Shown here: positions 44,966 to 56,478 of the stretch, one piece after another
Position numbering within the stretch: the first letter of the stretch is position 1
Layout of the letters: the number at the start of each line of letters is the position of its first letter
Assembly (NCBI RefSeq): GCF_017874735.1
Contig: NZ_JAGGLV010000027.1
Span: 1-64,000, forward strand
Length of the DNA: 64,000 nt
Source: Paenibacillus silagei
Lineage (GTDB): Bacteria; Bacillota; Bacilli; Paenibacillales; Paenibacillaceae
Direction: 5' to 3'
Notes under the pieces: model-generated
What the model was told of the DNA's origin: nothing
What the model saw: only the letters and a program-made list of their open reading frames with translations
Databases searched by the model: none
Translations under genes and position numbers: made by a program

Positions 44966-45418
44966 TTAATCTCCGCAAGTGGAGGGCGGCGCCTCGGTGC
45001 CTGCTTCCACATTGATTTTATCCGAAACGGTATCCCTGATCACTGAAATCACCATCTGCAGCAGATAATTGATATCGCTCTGGCTCTGCTGGAACTCGTT
45101 CACGACCGGGATGCTGTCGATTTCATCCTGCAGCTCTTCAATCTCACGTTCAATCTTCGCGACCATCGCCTGGTTCTTGAAGCTCTCGAACGCCACGATC
45201 TCCTTCTGCTTCTTCTTAATTGTAGCAATAAGTCCCTGCACACGCTCGTGATTCAGAATCTTCTGCTCGGCCTGCTGGAAATGACGGACCTCCTCACTGG
45301 TGGAGATGAGTGCAGCCAAGTCCTTCGCCTTGCCCATAATATCCTCCCGGACAATTAAATCGCGGGTATTGTGGGTCTGCATGCCATATTCATTCAGTCG
45401 TGCTTCTTCCTGGCTCAT
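44966..45418 (-). CDS. ricA: RicA (YmcA), subunit of the RicA-RicF-RicT complex
   Basis: A 150-residue helical YlbF/YmcA-family protein; the central part (AALISTSEEVRHFQQAEQKI, then QKEIVAFESFKNQAM) is typical, with a Cys near the C-terminus (STCGD). With RicF and RicT it helps RNase Y process mRNAs and promotes sporulation, competence and biofilm; the complex carries Fe-S clusters. GAGG lies eight bases before the ATG. Lies 24 bases after miaB, as in B. subtilis. Confidence 0.9.
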   Translation of the reverse strand: MSQEEARLNEYGMQTHNTRDLIVREDIMGKAKDLAALISTSEEVRHFQQAEQKILNHERVQGLIATIKKKQKEIVAFESFKNQAMVAKIEREIEELQDEIDSIPVVNEFQQSQSDINYLLQMVISVIRDTVSDKINVEAGTEAPPSTCGD

Positions 45419-45442
45419 TCTTCTCGCCTCATTTCTCTATAA

Positions 45443-46993
45443 TTAGAGGACCGCTGCGGCTTCCGCCTGATAGTCCCCTCTAATGTACCAAGTCTTCGCG
45501 CCGGTAATGCTCACCTGCACCAGCGTGCCAATCAGGGAGGACGGGCCTTCAAAATGCACCAGCTTACTGTCACGGGTACGTCCGGCCAGCATCCGGGCAT
45601 TATTCTTGCTCGTACCTTCCACCAACACCTCCACCCGCCGGCCCAGCATCCGCTCATTCCCCAGACGGCTCTGCTCCTTGATCAGATCATTCAGACGCTG
45701 GAGACGCGCGCTCTTAACCTCTGACGGAACATTATCGTCCATCCCGGCTGCCGGAGTCCCTTCGCGCGGAGAATAAATGAAGGTATACGCCATATCATAC
45801 CCTACTTCGCGCACCAGGGACAGTGTCTCCTCGAACTGCTCCTCCGTCTCACCCGGGAAGCCGACGATAATATCCGTAGTCAGCACCGCATCCGGCACGC
45901 CTGCCTTAATCTTACGGACCAGCTCCAGGTAGGCTTCACGGGTATATTTGCGGCTCATCCGCTTCAGCACGGCTGTACTTCCCGACTGCACCGGCAGATG
46001 GATATGCTCCACCAGATTGCCGCCTTTGCCCAGCACGTGAATCAGTTTATCGTCAAAATCACGCGGATGCGAGGTCATGAACCGGATACGCGGAATATCA
46101 ATCCCCCGCATGTCGTCCATCAGGTCGCCGAAGGTATAATCAATGTCCGTAAAATCCTTGCCGTATGCGTTCACGTTCTGCCCCAGCAGCGTTACTTCCT
46201 TGAAGCCCTGGCGGGCCAGCTCCCGCACCTCGGCAATGACATCCTCGGGACGTCTGCTCCGCTCCTTCCCCCGGGTGAACGGCACAATACAATACGTACA
46301 GAACTTGTCGCAGCCGTACATAATGTTCACCCAGGCGCGCAGACCCTCCCGCTTCTTCGGCAGATTCTCAATGATATCGCCTTCCTTGGACCAGACCTCA
46401 ATGACCAGCTCGCGGCTGAACACCGCTTCCTTAATCAGCTCCGGCAGGCGGTGGATATTATGTGTGCCAAAAATCAGATCCACGAAGCCGTACCGGCTCA
46501 TGATCCGGTTGACCACGCCCTCCTCCTGGGACATACAGCCGCAGATCCCCAGGAGCAGGCCGGGCTTCTCCAGCTTCAGTGTTTTGAGATGGCCCAGTTC
46601 TCCGAATACCTTATCCTCCGCATTCTCGCGGATCGCACATGTATTAAGTAGTATAATATCAGCCTCGCTGCGGTCTTCAGCCGCCCGGTAGCCGAGCTGC
46701 TCCAGCATACCCTTCATCGTCTCCGTGTCATGCTCATTCATCTGGCAGCCGTAGGTGGTAATATGATAGCTCTTGCCTGCACCGAAATCTGCCATCTCCG
46801 GCGGAATGTCGAAGTGATACAGCACTTCAATCTCTTCCTTGCCCCGCCGCTTGCCTTCCTTGTAATCGGGCTGGCTGTTGATCTGCACGTTCCTGCCTTT
46901 GATCCGGTAAGTGGTCTTGCCTTCAGTCTCGCTGACGATCTTGGCATCCGTGAAATCGAAATACTGCCCGTAATCCTTGCTCCCCTTCGCCAT
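45443..46993 (-). CDS. miaB: tRNA-2-methylthio-N6-isopentenyladenosine synthase MiaB
   Basis: A 516-residue enzyme: N-terminal MTTase domain with [11 protein letters not shown] and further Cys binding an auxiliary cluster, radical SAM motif CDKFCTYC near 235 and a C-terminal TRAM domain ending near 505. It adds the methylthio group to i6A37 of tRNAs reading UNN codons. The first ~60 residues are the extra N-terminal extension seen in Bacillota. GAGG precedes the ATG. Operon with ricA. Confidence 0.95.
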   Translation of the reverse strand: MAKGSKDYGQYFDFTDAKIVSETEGKTTYRIKGRNVQINSQPDYKEGKRRGKEEIEVLYHFDIPPEMADFGAGKSYHITTYGCQMNEHDTETMKGMLEQLGYRAAEDRSEADIILLNTCAIRENAEDKVFGELGHLKTLKLEKPGLLLGICGCMSQEEGVVNRIMSRYGFVDLIFGTHNIHRLPELIKEAVFSRELVIEVWSKEGDIIENLPKKREGLRAWVNIMYGCDKFCTYCIVPFTRGKERSRRPEDVIAEVRELARQGFKEVTLLGQNVNAYGKDFTDIDYTFGDLMDDMRGIDIPRIRFMTSHPRDFDDKLIHVLGKGGNLVEHIHLPVQSGSTAVLKRMSRKYTREAYLELVRKIKAGVPDAVLTTDIIVGFPGETEEQFEETLSLVREVGYDMAYTFIYSPREGTPAAGMDDNVPSEVKSARLQRLNDLIKEQSRLGNERMLGRRVEVLVEGTSKNNARMLAGRTRDSKLVHFEGPSSLIGTLVQVSITGAKTWYIRGDYQAEAAAVL

Positions 46994-47106
46994 GCTAAAG
47001 TCACATCCTCTGCTGATGTCCCCATATTTTCCGTGCTTTTCTAATGTAAAATTATATCATACCGCTCCCAAGATAATCCATTCTGAACATTTCAGAAGCT
47101 AGGGGC

Positions 47107-47138
47107 TTTACTGTAACGTATACGTTATCGTTTATAGT
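47107..47138 (+). promoter_or_regulatory. MerR-type promoter with a 20-bp spacer
   Basis: TTTACT (47107-47112) and TATAGT (47133-47138) are 20 bp apart, and the spacer holds the palindrome TAACGTATACGTTA (47114-47127). An overlong spacer with a central dyad is the classic MerR-family target, so the adjacent regulator probably controls itself. Confidence 0.75.
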
Positions 47139-47156
47139 GATGATAAGGAGGGAGTC

Positions 47157-47948
47157 GTGACTATGATCCGTATTGGCGATTTAGCGAAGACAGCGAATAT
47201 CAGCAAAAGAACCTTATACCACTATGAGCATATTGGACTGCTGCAGCCCACAAGGGTCTCTGAGAACGGTTACCGCTTCTACGATAACCAAGCTGTAATC
47301 CGGCTTCAAAAAATTCTGTTATTGAAATCGATCGGCTACACCTTAGAGCAAATAAAAGAGCTGTTACAGAATCAGAGCCCTGCGGATGAACATGACCATT
47401 GGATAGCATCATTGCATGAGCAGATCGAGCTGATCGAACAAAAAAAAGAAGAGTTAAGCCGCAAGCAGTATTATCTCAGGTCTACTCTTCATACCCTCCG
47501 GCTCAAAGGTACAGAGCATCTGCAAGATTTAATGCAGGTCCTTGCGGCTATGAATGACCGTCCTCTAAGTGATGGAATCATTCCAGCCGAATTCAGGGAG
47601 GAGCCGTCACTAACTGTTGAGGAGGTTGAGCTGCTTAAGCGTCTCCCTATCCTGGGCGGCGGCAGCAACAAAGCGGAGGAGCTTGTACGCCTTTTAGAGC
47701 AAGCCGTACCGTTGATGGCCTCGTCCCCCTATTCTTCAGAAGCTCATGCGCTGGCTGGCCGTTTATATAGCATGGCGCTGGACCTTTTTGAAGGTAATGA
47801 GACGCTGCTGGATAGGTATTGGGAAATGATCCGGCCCGCTGACGGTGCGACTCCTGTCGTGATGGGCATGGATAGCGCAATGATGTCTTTTATAGATGAG
47901 ATGATCGGATATTATCTTGGGCATAGAGAGGAGAACCGGCATGAATAG
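47157..47948 (+). CDS. MerR-family transcriptional regulator
   Basis: A 263-residue regulator. Residues 3-70 are the MerR winged helix (IRIGDLAKTANISKRTLYHY, then GLLQPTRVSENGYRFYD); residues 80-115 form the dimer coiled coil; residues 150-263 are a TipA-like helical sensing domain. The inducer is unknown. GTG start at 47157, five bases after AAGGAGG; an ATG two codons on is less well spaced. Its 3' end overlaps the next gene by eight bases. Confidence 0.9.
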   Translation: MTMIRIGDLAKTANISKRTLYHYEHIGLLQPTRVSENGYRFYDNQAVIRLQKILLLKSIGYTLEQIKELLQNQSPADEHDHWIASLHEQIELIEQKKEELSRKQYYLRSTLHTLRLKGTEHLQDLMQVLAAMNDRPLSDGIIPAEFREEPSLTVEEVELLKRLPILGGGSNKAEELVRLLEQAVPLMASSPYSSEAHALAGRLYSMALDLFEGNETLLDRYWEMIRPADGATPVVMGMDSAMMSFIDEMIGYYLGHREENRHE

Positions 47949-48417
47949 AGGGCTACAATCACTGGGCATTCTTAAGAATCCTTGGATGCTGGCTGTACTG
48001 GCAGGAGTAGTGATCCTATTGTCAACCTGTGGAACAGCTACAGATCCAATACGTGAAAAGAAAGCTGAGGAGTCAACAACAACGGTTGAACCGGAAGCGG
48101 ACGCTATACTCGTAGAGGTGCTAATTGAAAGTGATAGTGATGCAGCACTTAATCTGGAGGTGGAAGTCAATGCCCGTGACCATCCGCAGAGTGTATATTT
48201 CGATTCTATCGAACTCCCTTACAGAGAGGAATTTGCTGTCCCCAAAGACACGTTCATACCGTTAACCTCTACCAGGGTACAAGCAGAAAAGGATGCCGAT
48301 GCCACTTGGATAAGCTGCACAATCCTGTATGACGGGGAGGTAGTAGCGACCCACAAATCCCGAGGGGATAGCGCGAAGTCTGTATGCGAGAAGAAATTCC
48401 GCCTGGGGCCGGGATAA
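47941..48417 (+). CDS. Membrane-anchored MmpS-like protein
   Basis: A 158-residue protein with one N-terminal hydrophobic segment (13-36) ending LLSTCG, a weak lipobox, then an extracytoplasmic domain from about 60 with a late pair of Cys (ISCTILYDGEVVATHKSR, then VCEKKF). This resembles MmpS-type accessory domains, which in mycobacteria work with RND exporters; here there is no exporter alongside. AGAGGAG precedes the ATG, which lies inside the end of the MerR gene, so translation is coupled. Confidence 0.6.
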   Translation: MNRGLQSLGILKNPWMLAVLAGVVILLSTCGTATDPIREKKAEESTTTVEPEADAILVEVLIESDSDAALNLEVEVNARDHPQSVYFDSIELPYREEFAVPKDTFIPLTSTRVQAEKDADATWISCTILYDGEVVATHKSRGDSAKSVCEKKFRLGPG

Positions 48418-48459
48418 GGAGTACTATCGGGAAATCCGGTCCTACCGCGCGGCGGCAGG
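48418..48459 (-). pseudogene. Fragment of an old yellow enzyme gene
   Basis: 42 bases match 50731-50772, inside the OYE gene, with two mismatches. Read on the minus strand they encode CRRAVGPDFPIVL. The piece begins at the stop codon of the MmpS-like gene and has no surrounding coding frame, so it is a remnant. Confidence 0.75.
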
Positions 48460-48611
48460 AAGAGAGGGCAAGTCAGCAGTCTGACTATTGCGTCTTGTAT
48501 AACATCAGATTTAAAACAACTTATTGCTTAGAGCTTATGTATGAGGCACGCAACTCAGGAGTATCTCCAGCGCAACAAAATCACCCTGCGGGTGAATGAG
48601 ATTACCTGCGC

Positions 48612-48910
48612 GCCAGCAAATGTATGCCGTTTTCCGCATACATTCGGGCCAAAAGCCTACGCGCCAGCAAATGTATGCTGTTTTCCACATACATTCGGAC
48701 CACAAGCCTTCATGCCAGCAAATGTATGCCGTTTTCCGCATACATTCGGGCCACCAGCCTGCGCGCCAGCAAATGTATGCTGTTTTTCACATACATTCGG
48801 GCCACTAGCCTTCACGCCAGCAAATGTATGCTGTTTTTCGCATACATTCGGGCCACTAGCCTTCACGCCAGCAAATGTATGCTGTTTTTCGCATACATTC
48901 TGAGCTCCTC
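48612..48910. repeat. Tandem array, six units of exactly 51 bp
   Basis: GCCAGCA begins units at 48612, 48663, 48714, 48765, 48816 and 48867. Each unit has the hairpin AATGTATGC-loop-GCATACATT. The core GTTTTCCGCATACATTCGG is shared with the array at 26211. The units are open in several frames because 51 is a multiple of three; no ribosome binding site or protein family supports coding. The gene-free stretch runs 48460-49075. Confidence 0.9.
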
Positions 48911-49009
48911 ATATACTCATGAGGCCTCCGGACTCATTCAAAGAGTACTTCTCCCCACGCTAGGCCCCCTTATCCACAACAGACGGATAATATAATTTCC
49001 TATACGACA

Positions 49010-49047
49010 AAAAAGCCCGGCCTAAAATGTAAGGTCCCGGACTTATT
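49010..49047 (-). terminator. Terminator of the BclA-like gene
   Basis: On the minus strand AGTCCGG pairs with CCGGGCT (one G-U) followed by TTTTTT. Confidence 0.65.
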
Positions 49048-49075
49048 TATTACAACCAGCTTGCCGCCGGACATC

Positions 49076-50089
<1,014 letters not shown>

Positions 50090-50208
50090 TCAAGCTAAAT
50101 CCAGCTATATTAATAGCAGTATTCGAGAGAAAACAGAAGAGTGTTGGCATATTGACATTATTATAAGAAACAGTAACAATCAGTACATCTTCAAAGATTC
50201 ACCCGCAA

Positions 50209-50284
50209 AAAAACACCCCATGCAGGCAGCCATGAGCTGATAGACTTGAAGTCTAACCTAATGGCTTGGCACAGGGTGTTACAG
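50209..50284 (-). terminator. Terminator of the OYE gene
   Basis: On the minus strand AACACCC and GGGTGTT close a long stem with inner GCCAT/ATGGC, followed by a T-run. Confidence 0.7.
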
Positions 50285-50299
50285 ATCAAGCTCTATTGA

Positions 50300-51394
50300 T
50301 TAATACAATGTCTTGGTAGACTCCGAGGTGAACGGAATAATCTCGTTAATCTTGCCTGCCTGTACCTTGGCAGGCCAAGCCGGATCGCTGATCAAGGCTC
50401 TGCCTACCGCCACCAGATCGAACTCTCCCTGATCCAGCCGGAGCAGCAGCCGCTCAAGGTTGTTATCCTCATTCTTCTCCATAACCGCACTGGTGAATGC
50501 GCTGTCCAGGCCGACAGAGCCCACTGTAATCGCCGGTTTGCCCGTAATCTTCTTCGTCCAGCCCGCCAGATTCAGCTCAGAGCCTGCAAATTCAGGCTCC
50601 CAGAACCGCCGGGTGGAGCAATGGAAGATATCTACCCCGGCATTGCTGAGCGGGGTCAGGAAACGGGCCAGATCCTCCGGCGTCTCCGCCAGCTTAGCGT
50701 CATAGGCCCCGCTCTTCCACTGCGAGAAGCGGAGTACGATCGGGAAATCCGGTCCTACCGCACGGCGGCAGGCATCGATCACTTCCACCGCGAAGGTAGT
50801 GCGGGCTTCCAGATCGCCGCCGTATTCATCGGTGCGGCGGTTGGTTTTCTCCCAGAAGAACTGGTCGATCAGATAGCCGTGGGCGCCGTGCAGCTCTATG
50901 CCGTCGAAGCCGACGGCTTTGGCTGCCTTCGCTGCCTTGGCGAAGGCACTGACGATGGCCTGAATCTCGCTCTTAGTCATCGGCTCTGTAACTTGCTCTC
51001 CGGCCAGATTCAGCCCGGACGGACCGATCGGCAGCGCCGAAGCATTAGGCCCCTCACCGATCTTGCGGGCCATGCCGACATGCCAGAGCTGGGGCATAAT
51101 CTTGCCTCCGGCAGCATGCACCTCACTCACGACCTGCGCCCATCCCGCAAGGGAGGCTTCGCCATGGAAGTTCGGGATATCCTGATGGCTGACTGCCGCC
51201 GGATGATCAATGGCCGTGCCTTCGGTAATGATCAGACCCACCCCGCCTTCCGCGCGGCGGCGGTAATACGCCGCCACCTCAGGGCCAGGTACGCCCTCAG
51301 GGGAATGCACCCGGGTCATCGGCGCCATCACCACACGGTTACTGAGGGACAAGCCTCCGTATTCAAAAGGTTCAAACAATGCAGCAGCATTCAT
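50300..51394 (-). CDS. Old yellow enzyme-type NADH:flavin oxidoreductase / ene-reductase
   Basis: A 364-residue FMN barrel enzyme: NRVVMAPMTR near 19, the His-Gly-Ala-His motif ELHGAHGYLIDQFF near 165 and VGRALISDPAWP near 330. It reduces activated C=C bonds of enones or quinones with NAD(P)H. GGAGG precedes the ATG. Single gene downstream of the rhamnose operon, with its own putative operator. A 42-base copy of part of it lies at 48418. Confidence 0.92.
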   Translation of the reverse strand: MNAAALFEPFEYGGLSLSNRVVMAPMTRVHSPEGVPGPEVAAYYRRRAEGGVGLIITEGTAIDHPAAVSHQDIPNFHGEASLAGWAQVVSEVHAAGGKIMPQLWHVGMARKIGEGPNASALPIGPSGLNLAGEQVTEPMTKSEIQAIVSAFAKAAKAAKAVGFDGIELHGAHGYLIDQFFWEKTNRRTDEYGGDLEARTTFAVEVIDACRRAVGPDFPIVLRFSQWKSGAYDAKLAETPEDLARFLTPLSNAGVDIFHCSTRRFWEPEFAGSELNLAGWTKKITGKPAITVGSVGLDSAFTSAVMEKNEDNNLERLLLRLDQGEFDLVAVGRALISDPAWPAKVQAGKINEIIPFTSESTKTLY

Positions 51395-51418
51395 AATTCA
51401 CAAGCCTCCATTTCATAC

Positions 51419-51450
51419 GATGATTACTTACTTGATGATTACTTTAAGTA
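51419..51450 (-). promoter_or_regulatory. Possible operator upstream of the OYE gene
   Basis: GATGATTACTT occurs twice, 15 bp apart, and overlaps the small palindrome TACTTTAAGTA. It is 25 bases upstream of the OYE start. OYE genes in Bacillota are often under HxlR-type repressors, but no regulator gene is adjacent. Confidence 0.4.
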
Positions 51451-51515
51451 AGCATAGTATGACGGTTCCCGGCGGCAAATGCAAATGACTGCCAGTACAA
51501 GAGATTTGATAAGTC

Positions 51516-52361
51516 TTATAAGTCCAGCACTCCGGCTTTTGGAGTCACTCGGAAGGCTGCAGCCAGATCTGCCAGCTGCCGATCGGTGATCTTCTGCCGA
51601 ATCTCTCTTCCGCCGATCAGGTTATAGACAATCGCAGCCTTTTCAATCGTTTCAACCAGTCCGAAGGTGGCATCCATCGTCGCACCAGTAACAAATATCC
51701 CATGCTGCGGCCAGATGACCACGCGGTATTCCTTCATCCGGTCAGCGGTGGCCCGGCCGATCTCGCTGCTCCCCGGCACCATCCAGGGAATGACGCTGAC
51801 GCCATCCGGGAAGACCACCAGACATTCTGTGCACATCTCCCACAGCGTCTTGGTGAATTTCAGCTCATCCAGATCATGGGTGAAGGTCATGGCAATCACA
51901 TTCGTTGCATGGGTATGCAGCACAATCCGGTGCGCCGGATCTACCTTCAGCCGTTCGATATGGCTCATGAAGTGGGAAGCCAGCTCACTGGTCGGAACAG
52001 CGCCATTACGCAATCCCCATAACACCTCCACACTCTCGCCGCTGCTGCTGACACGCAACACACCCAGATTGGCCTCCGGGTCCTTGATCACATTACGGAA
52101 ATACTTGCCTGATCCGGTAACGATGAAGTATTTGCCCGCCAGCTCGGCTACAGGGAAGGTAAGGCTGATCGTGCGCAGCGGCTCGCGGATATTGATATAC
52201 TTGGCTACCTCTTCTTCATCCAGGAGGTAACTGACGTTGCCTCCGTTCAGCTCATCCCAGCCCAGCGACCACATGTGATGGGTAATTTCGGACATTTCCT
52301 CGATAAAAGGCGCGGTGACGCCGGATATATACCCTTTGGATTCAATTACGGAAGTACTCAT
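51516..52361 (-). CDS. rhaD: Rhamnulose-1-phosphate aldolase
   Basis: A 281-residue class II aldolase with GGNVSYLL near 40, SGKYFRNV near 84 and zinc His pair HTHATN near 148, plus a later His (WPQHGIFV). It splits L-rhamnulose-1-phosphate into dihydroxyacetone phosphate and L-lactaldehyde; the lactaldehyde goes to the reductase encoded by the first gene of the operon. GAAGGAGAG precedes the ATG. Last of four genes. Confidence 0.94.
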   Translation of the reverse strand: MSTSVIESKGYISGVTAPFIEEMSEITHHMWSLGWDELNGGNVSYLLDEEEVAKYINIREPLRTISLTFPVAELAGKYFIVTGSGKYFRNVIKDPEANLGVLRVSSSGESVEVLWGLRNGAVPTSELASHFMSHIERLKVDPAHRIVLHTHATNVIAMTFTHDLDELKFTKTLWEMCTECLVVFPDGVSVIPWMVPGSSEIGRATADRMKEYRVVIWPQHGIFVTGATMDATFGLVETIEKAAIVYNLIGGREIRQKITDRQLADLAAAFRVTPKAGVLDL

Positions 52362-52448
52362 ATGCTCTCTCCTTCTATATGCACCCTAAGCGTGCGGGTA
52401 CTTGTTATTTATTATTTCAGCAGTCATTGTGATTTCAGCAGCCTGATC

Positions 52449-53705
52449 TTATCTTAAAGCCAATACATCCTGTTCATAGCGCTTCACTTCAGCCAGCCAC
52501 CCCTCGCGGACCGGGGTCCCCTGCGAAGCGCAGTAGTAATCCCAGACAGCACCGAACGGGTAGGACTTGAATTCTTCCACCAGGGCCAGCCGTGAGGTAT
52601 AATCTCCGGCCCGCTCAATGGCACGAAGCTCCTCTACCGGCTCCAGCATAGCGCGCAGCAGCGCCTTGATCGTATTGCGCGTGCCGATTACCCATGCTGC
52701 CAGGTGATTGATACTGCCGTCGAAGAAGTCGAGGCCGATATGCGTACGCGGCAGCAGATCCCCGCGAACCAGCTCGCGGGCAATCTCCAGCAGCTCATCG
52801 TCCATCGTGACCACATGATCGCTATCCCAGCGGACCGGTCTGCTGACATGCAGCAGCAGCTGCTCGCTGAACATCAGGATAGAGCTGAGCTTGTTCGAGA
52901 TCACTTCCGTCGGATGGAAATGCCCGGCATCCAGGCAGATGGCCTTACCGCGTGTCAGGCCGTAGCCCATGTAGAACTCATGCGAACCGACAACGTAGCT
53001 CTCCGAGCCGATACCGAACAGCTTGCTCTCCACGGCATCGATAGTGTACTGCGGATCCATCTCCTCGCTGAAGATTTCGTCCAGCGATTCCTTCAGTCGC
53101 ATGCGCGGTGCCAGCCGGTCTACCGGAGTATCCTTGTAGCCGTCAGGCACCCAGAAATTCGTCACACACGGCTGGCCCAGCTCGCGGCCGAAGTGCTCAG
53201 CAATGCTGCGGGAAGCCTTGCAATGCTTAATCCAGAAGCTGCGGATCTCTTCGTCCGCATGGCTCAGGGTGAACCCGTCTGCCGCCTTCGGATGCGAGAA
53301 GCAGGTCGGATTGAAATCAAGGCCTAAGCCCTGCTCCTTGGCCCATTCCACCCAATTCTTGAAATGGCGCGGCGCCAGCTCATCCAGATCCACCTGCTCC
53401 TTCGTATCGGCATAGATCGCATGCAGATTGACCTTATGCTTGCCGGGAATCAGCGAGAGGGCCTTCTCCAGATCCTGACGCAGCTCATCCGGTGTACCGG
53501 CCCGTCCCGGGTAGCTGCCGGTCACGGCAATGCCGCCGCTCAGCTCTTTATCCTTGAACAGAAAGCCCCGTACATCATCGCCCTGCCAGCAGTGCAGCGA
53601 TACTTTGATCTGCGCCAGCTTCTCCAGTACCTCATCCGTTTGAATTCCATGGGCTGCATATAATTTCTTGGCTTCGTTGTAGCTGTTAATGATGCTCTGA
53701 TCCAT
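52449..53705 (-). CDS. rhaA: L-rhamnose isomerase
   Basis: A 418-residue enzyme with the family blocks [13 protein letters not shown] near 32, FWIKHC near 154 and [11 protein letters not shown] near 255 holding metal ligands. It converts L-rhamnose to L-rhamnulose with Mn or Zn. GGAGG precedes the ATG. Third gene of the operon, 11 bases after rhaB. Confidence 0.96.
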   Translation of the reverse strand: MDQSIINSYNEAKKLYAAHGIQTDEVLEKLAQIKVSLHCWQGDDVRGFLFKDKELSGGIAVTGSYPGRAGTPDELRQDLEKALSLIPGKHKVNLHAIYADTKEQVDLDELAPRHFKNWVEWAKEQGLGLDFNPTCFSHPKAADGFTLSHADEEIRSFWIKHCKASRSIAEHFGRELGQPCVTNFWVPDGYKDTPVDRLAPRMRLKESLDEIFSEEMDPQYTIDAVESKLFGIGSESYVVGSHEFYMGYGLTRGKAICLDAGHFHPTEVISNKLSSILMFSEQLLLHVSRPVRWDSDHVVTMDDELLEIARELVRGDLLPRTHIGLDFFDGSINHLAAWVIGTRNTIKALLRAMLEPVEELRAIERAGDYTSRLALVEEFKSYPFGAVWDYYCASQGTPVREGWLAEVKRYEQDVLALR

Positions 53706-53716
53706 GCTGTTGCCTC

Positions 53717-55192
53717 CTAATACGTATTGTGAACATCCGCTCCCGGATGAAGCTGCTCCCAGCGGAGCAGCAGCTCCGCCAGCCCAGGAACCGGCTGCGG
53801 AAGATAAGACTGAATCGCGAAGGACTGTGAGATGGTCTGCCGGGCTTCATGGATATCTGCCATGCGCCCCGCCTCAATCATCTGCACAGCCAGATTACCC
53901 AGGGCTGTGGATTCGGTCGGTCCGGCCAGCACCTCCCTGCCGGTAACATCTGCCGTCAGCTGGCACAGCAGCCCATTGTTAGCGCCGCCGCCGACAATCT
54001 GCAGCACTTGGGTTAGCTCCCCGGTGAGTTCTTCCAGCTCAGCCAGATGACTGCGGTAGGATAACGCCAGACTGTCAAAGATACAGCGTGCCAGCTCGCC
54101 CGTAGCTTGCGGCACAGGCTGGCCGCTCTCCAGGCAGGCCTGGCGGATCTCCTGAATCATATCGTCCGGGTTCAAAAACCGCGGATGATTGCAGGGAATC
54201 AGGCTGCGGAAGCCTGGGCATTCACCGGCCTGCTCTGCTAGTTCCGCGAAGCTAAATCTTCCGCCGTCCAGTCTGCGCACTTCCTGAATCAGCCAGAGGC
54301 CCATAATATTCTTCAGGAACCGGTAAGTCCCGTAAGCGCCCCACTCGTTGGTATAATTAGCGGCCATCGCTCTGCTGTTATTGATCGGGTGATCCAGCTC
54401 TACTCCCAGCAGAGACCAGGTTCCGCTGCTAAGATAGGCTGACGCACGGTCCTTCTGAGCAGGCACACCGAGTACCGCAGATGCTGTGTCATGCGTAGCC
54501 ACGCAGATCAGGCGGCATTCCGGCAGATCATACTCCGCGCGCAGCTCCTGCGTAATGAAGCCGAGATCCTCCCCAGGCTCGGTTAACGGAGCGAACTGTT
54601 CACGCCGCAGACCCAGGAATTCCAGCAGCTGGGCATCGAAATCACGGGCCGCAAGATCCAATAGCTGCGTCGTGGATGCATTGGTAACCTCGTTCATCTT
54701 ACGTCCGCCGAGCCGGTAGTAGAGATAATCCGGCACCAGCAGAATCTGATCGGCCGCCTTCAGTTCTTCCCGGTCATGCGCATATAGCTGATACAGCGTA
54801 TTGAAGGGAAGCTGCTGAATGCCCGTTTTGGCGTAGACCTTCTCGGGCGGAAGGAGCCGCCCGACTTCTTCCATCACCCCGTCGGTCCGGTGGTCACGGT
54901 AGGCATAGACCCGGCTTATCTGCTTGCCTTCGGCATCCAGCAGCACATAATCTACCGCCCAGGTATCAATGCCGAGGGTGCATTCGTGAATGCCTCTTAG
55001 CTTCGCCTGCTGCAGACCGTTAATAATTTCATTCAATAAATAATCCATATCCCAGAAGCAGGAGCCTTCCTGCTCTGTGAAGCCATTGCTGAAACGGTGA
55101 ATCTCCTCCAGTTGGAGGCTCCCGTCCACGAGCTGTCCGAGCACCAGCCGTCCGCTGGAGGCGCCGATATCGACGGCGATATGATAGGTCAT
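53717..55192 (-). CDS. rhaB: Rhamnulokinase
   Basis: A 491-residue FGGY-family kinase: [13 protein letters not shown] at 7-19 is the ATP phosphate loop, ATHDTASAV near 230 the sugar/ATP site and [12 protein letters not shown] near 395 the second phosphate motif. It phosphorylates L-rhamnulose at O-1. AGGAG precedes the ATG. Second gene of the operon, 29 bases after fucO. Confidence 0.95.
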   Translation of the reverse strand: MTYHIAVDIGASSGRLVLGQLVDGSLQLEEIHRFSNGFTEQEGSCFWDMDYLLNEIINGLQQAKLRGIHECTLGIDTWAVDYVLLDAEGKQISRVYAYRDHRTDGVMEEVGRLLPPEKVYAKTGIQQLPFNTLYQLYAHDREELKAADQILLVPDYLYYRLGGRKMNEVTNASTTQLLDLAARDFDAQLLEFLGLRREQFAPLTEPGEDLGFITQELRAEYDLPECRLICVATHDTASAVLGVPAQKDRASAYLSSGTWSLLGVELDHPINNSRAMAANYTNEWGAYGTYRFLKNIMGLWLIQEVRRLDGGRFSFAELAEQAGECPGFRSLIPCNHPRFLNPDDMIQEIRQACLESGQPVPQATGELARCIFDSLALSYRSHLAELEELTGELTQVLQIVGGGANNGLLCQLTADVTGREVLAGPTESTALGNLAVQMIEAGRMADIHEARQTISQSFAIQSYLPQPVPGLAELLLRWEQLHPGADVHNTY

Positions 55193-55221
55193 AGGGAATC
55201 TCCTATTCTATGGGAGGTGAT

Positions 55222-56373
55222 TTACAGAATTTTGCGGAATAACGCGATTACTTCATCTTTGGTAGGAATAAAAGGATTACCGGGCGCGCAGGCATCCTTC
55301 ATGGCGTTCTCAGCCAGCAGATCGAGATCTACTTCCGCTACACCCAGCTCGGACAGCTTGGCAGGAATGCCAACCTCTTTGGACAAGGCCTTGATCGCCT
55401 CAATGACGTAATCCGCACATTCCTTGTCGCTGCGTCCTTCAGTCTGCATACCGGCCGCTCTGGCAATTGCTCTGAACTTCTCCGGCACATGCTTGGCATT
55501 CTCTTCTTCCACATAAGGCAGCAGCATTGCATTGCACACGCCGTGCGGCAGATCATACACCCCGCCAAGCTGATGGGCCATGGCATGCACATAGCCTAAG
55601 CCTGCATTATTGAAGGCAAGGCCGCCGAGGAAGATCGCATAGACCATCTGCTCACGCGCTTCAATATCCTGTCCGTTCGTTACCGTCCGTGCCAGATTGC
55701 CGAAGATCAGCTCCACCGCAGCCAGTGCCGTAGCATCGGTTACCGGATATGCGCCTGGAGTGACCAGCGCTTCAATCGCATGCGTCAGTGCATCCATGCC
55801 CGTAGCCGCCGTCAGCGCAGCAGGCTTATCGACCATCAGCTCCGGATCATTCACCGAGATGGTGGCGATACTGTTCTTGTCTACCATGACCATCTTGATC
55901 TTGCGCTCTTCATCTGTAATCACGTAGTTGATCGTCACTTCACTTGAAGTCCCGGCCGTCGTGTTCACCGCGACAATCGGCAGAGATTTATTCTTGGATT
56001 TGTGAACGCCTTCATAATCGGCAATATGCCCCCCGTTGGTGGCAACAATGCCGATGGCCTTGGCCGTATCCTGCGGCGAGCCGCCGCCGATGGAGATCAG
56101 ATAGTCACATTCGTGCTGCTTCAGAAAGTCTACGCCGTCATGAACATTTTTGCAGGTGGGGTTCGGCTTCACTTCATCATATACCACATACTGAATCCCC
56201 GCCTCCTCCAGCACAGCCAGCAGCCTTCCGGCGATTCCGCTCTTCATCAGGAACTTGTCTGTGACCACAAGCGCCTTGTTCAGCTTCAGCTCTTGAATGT
56301 ACGGGGCGATGTCCTTCAGACAGCCCTCCCCCATCATGTTAATCGACGGCACATAATAGACATGAGTACTCAT
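55222..56373 (-). CDS. fucO: Lactaldehyde reductase, iron-dependent alcohol dehydrogenase
   Basis: A 383-residue group III alcohol dehydrogenase: GGGSPQDTAKAIG near 96 binds NAD, and the metal ligands include HAMAHQLGGVYDLPHG near 262-277. It reduces L-lactaldehyde from the aldolase to 1,2-propanediol, regenerating NAD. GGGAGG precedes the ATG. First gene of the rhamnose operon. Confidence 0.92.
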   Translation of the reverse strand: MSTHVYYVPSINMMGEGCLKDIAPYIQELKLNKALVVTDKFLMKSGIAGRLLAVLEEAGIQYVVYDEVKPNPTCKNVHDGVDFLKQHECDYLISIGGGSPQDTAKAIGIVATNGGHIADYEGVHKSKNKSLPIVAVNTTAGTSSEVTINYVITDEERKIKMVMVDKNSIATISVNDPELMVDKPAALTAATGMDALTHAIEALVTPGAYPVTDATALAAVELIFGNLARTVTNGQDIEAREQMVYAIFLGGLAFNNAGLGYVHAMAHQLGGVYDLPHGVCNAMLLPYVEEENAKHVPEKFRAIARAAGMQTEGRSDKECADYVIEAIKALSKEVGIPAKLSELGVAEVDLDLLAENAMKDACAPGNPFIPTKDEVIALFRKIL

Positions 56374-56446
56374 TGCTTAACCAGCCTCCCGGGCACGTAA
56401 ATAGTTAATGAACACTGTAAGCGCACATCTCCCTGTTGACCTTCTC

Positions 56447-56478
56447 ATCGTATCGCCGTTAATCTGTGTTGTCAACAC
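56447..56478 (-). promoter_or_regulatory. Rhamnose operon promoter with operator over the -35 box
   Basis: On the minus strand TTGACA (56470-56475), 17-base spacer, TACGAT (56447-56452). The palindrome GTGTTG-T-CAACAC (56466-56478) covers the -35 box, so a bound repressor would shut the promoter. Confidence 0.75.

Noticed and set aside
48612-48910. CRISPR-like array
   Set aside because: The segments between repeated cores are nearly alike and no cas gene is present in the window.
48541-48995. Long open frames of repeated FPHTFGP or FRIHSGH peptides across the 51-bp array
   Set aside because: Open frames exist on both strands only because the unit length is a multiple of three; there is no ribosome binding site and no protein family.
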